From assembly GCA_964617665.1 (NCBI GenBank), contig CAZUAH010000266.1:1-18605 (forward strand): a stretch of 18,605 bases of DNA, read 5' to 3'. Below are positions 14,792 to 18,605 of the stretch, in pieces. How positions within the stretch are numbered: position 1 is the stretch's first letter; each line of letters opens with the position of its first letter. The DNA is from JADHUC01 sp964617665. GTDB lineage: Bacteria; Planctomycetota; Planctomycetia; Pirellulales; Pirellulaceae. Below the pieces are notes generated by a model. It was given only the letters and a program-made list of their open reading frames with translations. It did no database searches and was not told where the DNA came from. A program made the translations under genes and the position numbers.

Positions 14792-14835
14792 GTTTCGCGT
14801 CCCGCGAGACCAGTTGCCTTGCAGTGGGGAGTCAA

Positions 14836-17082
14836 GTGACACGAACGCTCGCGCATATCCACGAAGGCCAACCGATTGCGGCGACTGTGCGCCCTGAGCG
14901 TGAGCGGCGCAAGGTGCTTCTGGTGGCGAACACCGCGTGGTATCTGTACAACTTTCGTCGCGGCTTGATCCGGGGGCTGGTTGGACAGGGAAGCGAAGTG
15001 GCGGTTGTCTGTCCACGGGACCGATACGTGGAGTTGTTGGAGAAGGATGGGGTGCGATGGATCGAGTGGTCGTTGGATCGCGCGGGAATGAGTCTGCTGC
15101 GAGACTGGCGGTCACTTCGTAGCCTGCGGAGGGTCTACCGCGACGAGTCGCCGGACCTGGTGCACCATTTCACGATCAAATCAATCCTGTATGGGACCGC
15201 CGCGGCGCGGCGAGGAGGCGTCCATCACATAGTAAACAGTGTCACGGGACTTGGACACATCTTCGTGTCGGACCGTTTGGCGGCGCGCGTGGTGCGTCCT
15301 TGGATCCGCCGCTGGTATTTGCGCGCGCTGACAGCACCTGGAGTCCGGCCGATCTTTCAGAATGCGGACGATCTGGCTGAACTCTCTCGCCGCTCGCATG
15401 ATCTAGCTGCTCGAGCCATTCTGTCGTTCGGGTCAGGCGTCGATGTGGACAGATTTGCATCGCCTCCGGAAAGGCCCCTCGAACCCAACGGAGTCGCCTC
15501 TGTCCTGTTCGTCGGGCGATTGCTGGAAGAGAAAGGGATTCGCGAGTTTGTCGAGGCAGCGCGTCTGGCGCGGAGTCGAGGGCTACGTGCGAGCTTCATT
15601 GCCTGTGGCGCTCCGGATCCTGGTAATCCATCGTCTATTGATCCCGCCTGTCTCGACCAGTGGCACCAGGAATGTGTTGTCGAGTTTCCTGGGCACGTGG
15701 ACGACGTCGAGGAGCAGATGCGCCGAGCGGACGTGATCGTACTGCCCTCGTATCGCGAAGGCACGCCGCGGGTGCTGTTGGAGGCCGCCGCGATGGGCAA
15801 ACCTGTGGTCGCCAGCGATGTGCCCGGCTGCCGCGATGTGGTCACGCACGGTCATAACGGCTTGTTAGTTCCGCCGCGAGACCCGCAGGCTCTGGCCGAC
15901 GCCCTGGAACAGCTACTGGCGGACGAGCCATTGCGAGACGACATGGGGCGCGCAGGCCGGAAGCTGGCCGTGGAGCGATATGACGAACGGCAGGTGGTCC
16001 GTCAGACACTGCGAGCATATGACGATTTGTGCCGCAGCGAGGTTCCGAACACTGCTGGCCGCGATCAGGCACGCTTGGACAAAGGTGTGCTACTGCTGTC
16101 GTTGGACTTCGAGCTGGCCTGGGGCACTCGCGGGAGACCGGCAGCCCGTCACTGTGGTCCCTTCTGGTCCGGGACCCGTGAGGCAATCCGCGGGTTGCTC
16201 GATTTGTTCGAGCGTTACGACGTGCCCGCTACATGGGCAGTGGTCGGAGCCTTGCTGTTGGGCCGTGGCCGCTCGGATACGAGACATCCGTGGTTGGACA
16301 ATCCCGGCCTAGCGGACATCCCAGCCGGCGATTCGACCTGTCAGCCGCAATGGTATGCGGAAGACGTGTTGGAGGCGATCGTTTCACACCCTGTGGCTCA
16401 GGAAATCGCTTGCCATACGATGACGCATCGTTTCATCGAGCCTGGGTCCGAGGGCCGCCGAGTGTTTCGAGAGGAGTTGCAACGGTTTAGGACATTGTGC
16501 GACGAACTGTACCTCGAGCAACCGCGCACATTCATCTACCCCAAGGCCAAAATGGCGCATTTCGATATTCTGGTCGACGAGGGGTTCCGCTCGATCCGCG
16601 GCCCGGAGAGTAAGTGGTTCGAGTCGTTGCCGGGCACACGCGTGCCCGCGGCACTCCGGCTGATGGACGCCCGTCTCGCGCGTCCGCCGCGAGTCGACCT
16701 GCCCGAACGTCTACCCTGCGGACTGTGGGTACTGCCGTCGTCCCAGTTCTACTCACCATTCTTGAGCGTAGGCAAGCACGTTAGCGTAGCAGCGCGGGTT
16801 CGAAAGGCGGTGAAGGGGCTGCGTCTTGCTGCCGAACGCAAACAGGTGTATCACCTGTGGACGCATCCGTTCAACCTGGGCGTGCGCACCGAGGAACTCT
16901 TGGCCGGACTGGACGAGATTCTCCGGGAAGCCCGACGACTCTGCGATGCGGGCGAATTGGATGTGATGAGCATGGGGGACTTGGCGCGGAACCTGGATGC
17001 GAAGCGGGCTGAAGCGACGGGCGCACTGCCCATCTTGGAGCATGAACCCGAACGGACGGAAGTGAGCCACGGCTTGCGTTAG
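14836..17082 (+). CDS. GT4 glycosyltransferase fused to NodB-type polysaccharide deacetylase
   Basis: From GTG 14836 the product is 748 residues. Residues 26-400 are a GT4 enzyme close in style to CapM/PglA: KVLLVANTAWYLYNFRRGL, VHHFTIKSILYGTAAA, VNSVTGLGHIFVSD, VLFVGRLLEEKGI, and the retaining signature E308-x7-E316 in YREGTPRVLLEAA. Residues about 418-730 are a polysaccharide deacetylase-like (CE4/NodB) domain with LLSLDFELAWG (D424 as metal or base aspartate), ATWAVVGALL, the metal-binding H527-x3-H531 in ACHTMTHRF, and FIYPKAKMAHF. The fusion suggests that one polypeptide adds an N-acetylated sugar and then deacetylates it. The GTG has GGGGAG four bases upstream. Frames extending to 14716 only read repeat DNA. 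A hairpin plus T run after 17290 could end transcription. The deacetylase could also be cytoplasmic, since no signal is present. Confidence 0.88.
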   Translation: MTRTLAHIHEGQPIAATVRPERERRKVLLVANTAWYLYNFRRGLIRGLVGQGSEVAVVCPRDRYVELLEKDGVRWIEWSLDRAGMSLLRDWRSLRSLRRVYRDESPDLVHHFTIKSILYGTAAARRGGVHHIVNSVTGLGHIFVSDRLAARVVRPWIRRWYLRALTAPGVRPIFQNADDLAELSRRSHDLAARAILSFGSGVDVDRFASPPERPLEPNGVASVLFVGRLLEEKGIREFVEAARLARSRGLRASFIACGAPDPGNPSSIDPACLDQWHQECVVEFPGHVDDVEEQMRRADVIVLPSYREGTPRVLLEAAAMGKPVVASDVPGCRDVVTHGHNGLLVPPRDPQALADALEQLLADEPLRDDMGRAGRKLAVERYDERQVVRQTLRAYDDLCRSEVPNTAGRDQARLDKGVLLLSLDFELAWGTRGRPAARHCGPFWSGTREAIRGLLDLFERYDVPATWAVVGALLLGRGRSDTRHPWLDNPGLADIPAGDSTCQPQWYAEDVLEAIVSHPVAQEIACHTMTHRFIEPGSEGRRVFREELQRFRTLCDELYLEQPRTFIYPKAKMAHFDILVDEGFRSIRGPESKWFESLPGTRVPAALRLMDARLARPPRVDLPERLPCGLWVLPSSQFYSPFLSVGKHVSVAARVRKAVKGLRLAAERKQVYHLWTHPFNLGVRTEELLAGLDEILREARRLCDAGELDVMSMGDLARNLDAKRAEATGALPILEHEPERTEVSHGLR

Positions 17083-17291
17083 AACCTCAGGCGATCAATG
17101 CTCCTGCCATGAGTGCTCTTGCCCGGTTCTTTGGTTTTCGGGGAGAACGCAGGAAGATCTCATTTCGCGCTCTAAAAAGACGCCCGAACAGTCGAGCAAG
17201 ACAAATGGTCCATTTTCTGGTTCATCCGGCTGAAGCGCGCGCACGAGGGGAATCGGTGATCCTGTGAAGGGATTGAAACCGGGCAGGATTT

Positions 17292-17312
17292 AAGGGCGTT
17301 TACGCCCTTTTT
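17292..17312 (+). terminator. intrinsic-terminator-like hairpin plus T run
   Basis: AAGGGCG-TTTA-CGCCCTT forms a 7-bp stem and runs straight into TTTTT (17308-17312). It lies about 210 bases after the GT4-deacetylase stop and could end that transcript, although it is also one of the element's hairpins. Confidence 0.45.
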
Positions 17313-17370
17313 CCCGCGGAGCGGTATTAGGCCCGTGATTCATCACGGGTCCACCGAAGCAATTGTGTCC

Positions 17371-17431
17371 TCCCGCCCATTCCCGCATCTGCTGCCGCGA
17401 AGCGGCAGAGCAGATGCGGGAATGGGTGGGA
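17371..17431. repeat. central long hairpin of the element
   Basis: The arms can form about 28 base pairs: TCCCGCCCATTCCCGCATCTG with CAGATGCGGGAATGGGTGGG, and an inner CTGCCGC-GAA-GCGGCAG stem, with a 2-base AG bulge (17409-17410) and one G-U pair. It is the centre of symmetry of the 17220-17612 element. Confidence 0.8.
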
Positions 17432-17450
17432 TTTCGGAGACGGCCCAGAC

Positions 17451-17510
17451 GCCCGACGTAAACGTCGGGCCTAACACCGCCTTCGGCGGAAAAGGGCCAT
17501 AAATGGCCCT
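17451..17510 (+). repeat. three-hairpin module, intact copy
   Basis: GCCCGACGT-AA-ACGTCGGGC (9-bp stem), linker CTAACA, CCGCC-TTC-GGCGG, AAA, then AGGGCCAT-AA-ATGGCCCT. The reverse-complement order of the same module is at 17292-17349, and a relic is at 14349-14406. Arm sequences differ between copies while stems are kept, so pairing appears to matter more than the base sequence. Confidence 0.75.
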
Positions 17511-17664
17511 CCAGCTTCACGTGCGACAGTAGCTCTGACGCTCAAGAGCACATAACATGCGCGTATACGCGCGACGCGGCTTGATGGCCGCGTGCGCTTC
17601 AGCCGGATGAACCCATTTTCTGACGTACGTTGGCTCGGCTGGCACGTGAATCTCTAGCAAACCT

Positions 17665-18432
17665 ATGTACGAAGCTGCAAAGGCCGCCGTTCAACCGTAT
17701 CTATTGCTGCTTGTCTTGCAGGGCGTGATCCTGGCGTGGGCGCTGCGGCGCAAGCTTGCCTCGCGGCGAGTCATCGTCCCTCTGATCTGCCTGTGGGCCT
17801 TGATGGTGATTCTATCCATACCGGTTATGGGGCGAGTGATGATGGGTACGCTGGAGTGGTCCTATCCGCCGCTTGGCGAACTGCCGCCCAATGTGGAAGC
17901 GATCGTCGTCCTGGGTGGCGGGCTAGTTCCTCCGGACGAGTGCCGGGCTGAAGCGATGGTATCCGGAAGCAGCTACTACCGCTGTGTCCACGCGGCCTCT
18001 CTCTATCAGAACTATCGCTGCCCGCTGATTCTCTGCGGTGGGACGACCGAGGACGAGGACACGGACGTTTCCGAAGCGGAAGTCATGGCGGATGCCTTGG
18101 TTTTTCTGGGCGTAGATCGTCAGGACATGATCCTGGAGGCAACGTCACTGTCTACACGTGAAAACGCACTGCGGGCCACGGACGTGATCCGGCGGCGCGA
18201 TTTCGAGCATGTGATGGTAGTCACCCACGCTCGCCATATGCGGAGAGCGGATGCGTGTTTTCGCAAGTGTGGACTCGCGGTGATTCCTTCACCCTGCGGA
18301 GCCGAATCGGCACAACTTTGGGGCCCTGTCGACGAAACCTGGATTCCCAGCAGCGATGGAATGGGTGCGTCGAATTGGGTTGTCAAGGAATGGGTCGCGC
18401 TGTTGTACTACCGCGTGCGTGGGTGGATCTAA
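17665..18432 (+). CDS. YdcF / DUF218 (ElyC/SanA-like) membrane protein
   Basis: The 255-residue product has two N-terminal membrane segments, about residues 10-27 (PYLLLLVLQGVILAWAL) and 34-56 (RVIVPLICLWALMVILSIPVMG). The DUF218 domain follows: AIVVLGGGLVPPDECRAEAM, then PLILCGGTTEDED, LEATSLSTRENALRATDVIR and VMVVTHARHMRRADACFRKCG. These fit the family pattern VvLGgG, CGG, S.sT.ENA and vT...Hm.RA. Members such as ElyC and SanA affect envelope polysaccharide or lipid-carrier metabolism; the chemistry is not settled. It is placed beside a polysaccharide locus but separated from it by the mobile element. ATG 17665 has no clear ribosome site, and its promoter must lie in or right of the element. 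Confidence 0.87.
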   Translation: MYEAAKAAVQPYLLLLVLQGVILAWALRRKLASRRVIVPLICLWALMVILSIPVMGRVMMGTLEWSYPPLGELPPNVEAIVVLGGGLVPPDECRAEAMVSGSSYYRCVHAASLYQNYRCPLILCGGTTEDEDTDVSEAEVMADALVFLGVDRQDMILEATSLSTRENALRATDVIRRRDFEHVMVVTHARHMRRADACFRKCGLAVIPSPCGAESAQLWGPVDETWIPSSDGMGASNWVVKEWVALLYYRVRGWI

Positions 18433-18473
18433 CTCGGATTTCTCACCATACTTCCGCCACGGCCTCCTATCCT

Positions 18474-18498
18474 CGTTCCCAAGTTCTACTTGGGAACG
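18474..18498. terminator. perfect 11-bp hairpin after YdcF gene
   Basis: CGTTCCCAAGT-TCT-ACTTGGGAACG is an exact inverted repeat with a 3-base loop, 42 bases after the stop. I recall TTCCCAAG...CTTGGGAA text as a common dispersed planctomycete repeat. With no T run after it, its role as a terminator is uncertain. Confidence 0.5.
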
Positions 18499-18526
18499 CG
18501 CGTCCTTCGAAACTCCGCTTCCAGCC

Positions 18527-18560
18527 CGCGAAGCTTCGTAGGTCAGGCTGTGCCTCGGGG
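18527..18560. repeat. probable dispersed repeat with CGAAGCTTCG palindrome
   Basis: The stretch has the 10-bp palindrome CGAAGCTTCG (18529-18538) followed by GTAGGTCAGGCTGTGCCT, a text I recall from intergenic repeats of planctomycete contigs. Only one copy is in this window, so the repeat status rests on memory. Nothing coding is seen from here to the end. Confidence 0.35.
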
Positions 18561-18605
18561 GCGCCAAACTTGCTCTTTCCTGGTTAACTGAGCTGGTTTT
18601 GTGAG

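Larger units (their letters stand above)
17220..17612. mobile_element. 393-bp hairpin-array mobile element with TIRs and 10-bp target duplication
   Basis: The terminal inverted repeat GTTCATCCGGCTGAAGCGC (17220-17238) pairs exactly with 17594-17612. Directly outside, CCATTTTCTG occurs on both sides (17210-17219 and 17613-17622), a perfect 10-bp direct duplication. Inside, hairpins are arranged as a mirror image around a central hairpin (17371-17431). On the left: 17292-17309, 17314-17324, 17332-17349. On the right: 17451-17470, 17477-17489, 17493-17510. Two further hairpins, 17559-17572 and 17575-17592, lie near the right end. The linkers also mirror: TATTAGGC on the left against GCCTAACA on the right. 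No gene of its own is present, so it must move, if at all, with a transposase from elsewhere. Removing the element restores one copy of the target. I do not recognise a named family. Confidence 0.8.

Noticed and set aside
14716..14835. N-terminal extension of the GT4-deacetylase frame to TTG 14716
   Set aside because: The extra 40 residues are encoded by the 181-bp element's right half, and GTG 14836 has its own GGGGAG site.
17109..17267. 52-residue frame starting MSALARFFGFRGERR that runs into the mobile element
   Set aside because: It has no ribosome site or recognised domain. Without the element it would still end after about 45 residues, so an interrupted gene is not supported.
17220..17612. 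CRISPR or integron attC site
   Set aside because: The stems are all different with no repeated direct unit or spacers, and there is no integrase, attI or cassette gene. The flanking duplication fits transposition better.
1..18605. tRNA, rRNA or known riboswitch
   Set aside because: No cloverleaf with TTCGANT arm, rRNA-like stretch or familiar riboswitch core was found by eye on either strand. A covariance-model scan could still find a weak one.

Overview
The window looks like a draft or metagenome-assembled contig from a planctomycete, probably the Pirellulales group. This is inference, based on three things: GC-rich coding DNA with many GTG/TTG starts and few strong Shine-Dalgarno sites; families common in that phylum (DUF4058, leucine-rich-repeat proteins with a membrane anchor, PL10-like lyases, many GT4 glycosyltransferases); and intergenic DNA full of short dispersed palindromes and heptad repeats. 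All confidently called genes are on the + strand. No rRNA, tRNA or CRISPR was seen.

Layout. Positions 1-2510 are an accessory patch: heptad repeats, a truncated antitoxin-like leader, a DUF4058 gene, then a small gene plus a decayed nucleotidyltransferase (AbiEii/MNT-like) carrying both a changed DxD motif and a 1-nt frameshift, and a small MITE-like element. Positions 2518-17082 are a surface-polysaccharide locus: a P-loop kinase-GT2 fusion, a GT4, an anchored LRR-PL10 pectate-lyase-like protein, a second anchored LRR protein (ATGA overlap), a polytopic GT-C/ArnT-like membrane protein, two GT4s (GTGA overlap), a GNAT acyltransferase, and a GT4 fused to a NodB-type polysaccharide deacetylase. 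A YdcF/DUF218 (ElyC/SanA-like) membrane protein follows at 17665-18432. Together these suggest building, acetylating or deacetylating, and trimming an extracellular or cell-wall glycan on a lipid carrier. No flippase or polymerase is visible inside the window.

Most interesting non-coding DNA. Positions 17220-17612 hold a 393-bp element with perfect 19-bp terminal inverted repeats, a perfect 10-bp flanking direct duplication (CCATTTTCTG), and an internal mirror-symmetric series of hairpins around a ~28-bp-stem central hairpin. Its three-hairpin module recurs as a relic at 14349-14406. A second, 181-bp element (14611-14791) has 14/15-bp inverted ends, a 5-bp direct duplication and a nested 19-bp inverted repeat. 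A palindromic repeat has also inserted in frame inside the GT2 domain of the kinase-GT fusion.

Assembly note. The 100-N gap (10782-10881) is flanked by an exact 55-base duplication. This is best explained as two overlapping contigs that were never merged. Collapsing it joins two in-frame pieces into one 416-residue GT4 gene.
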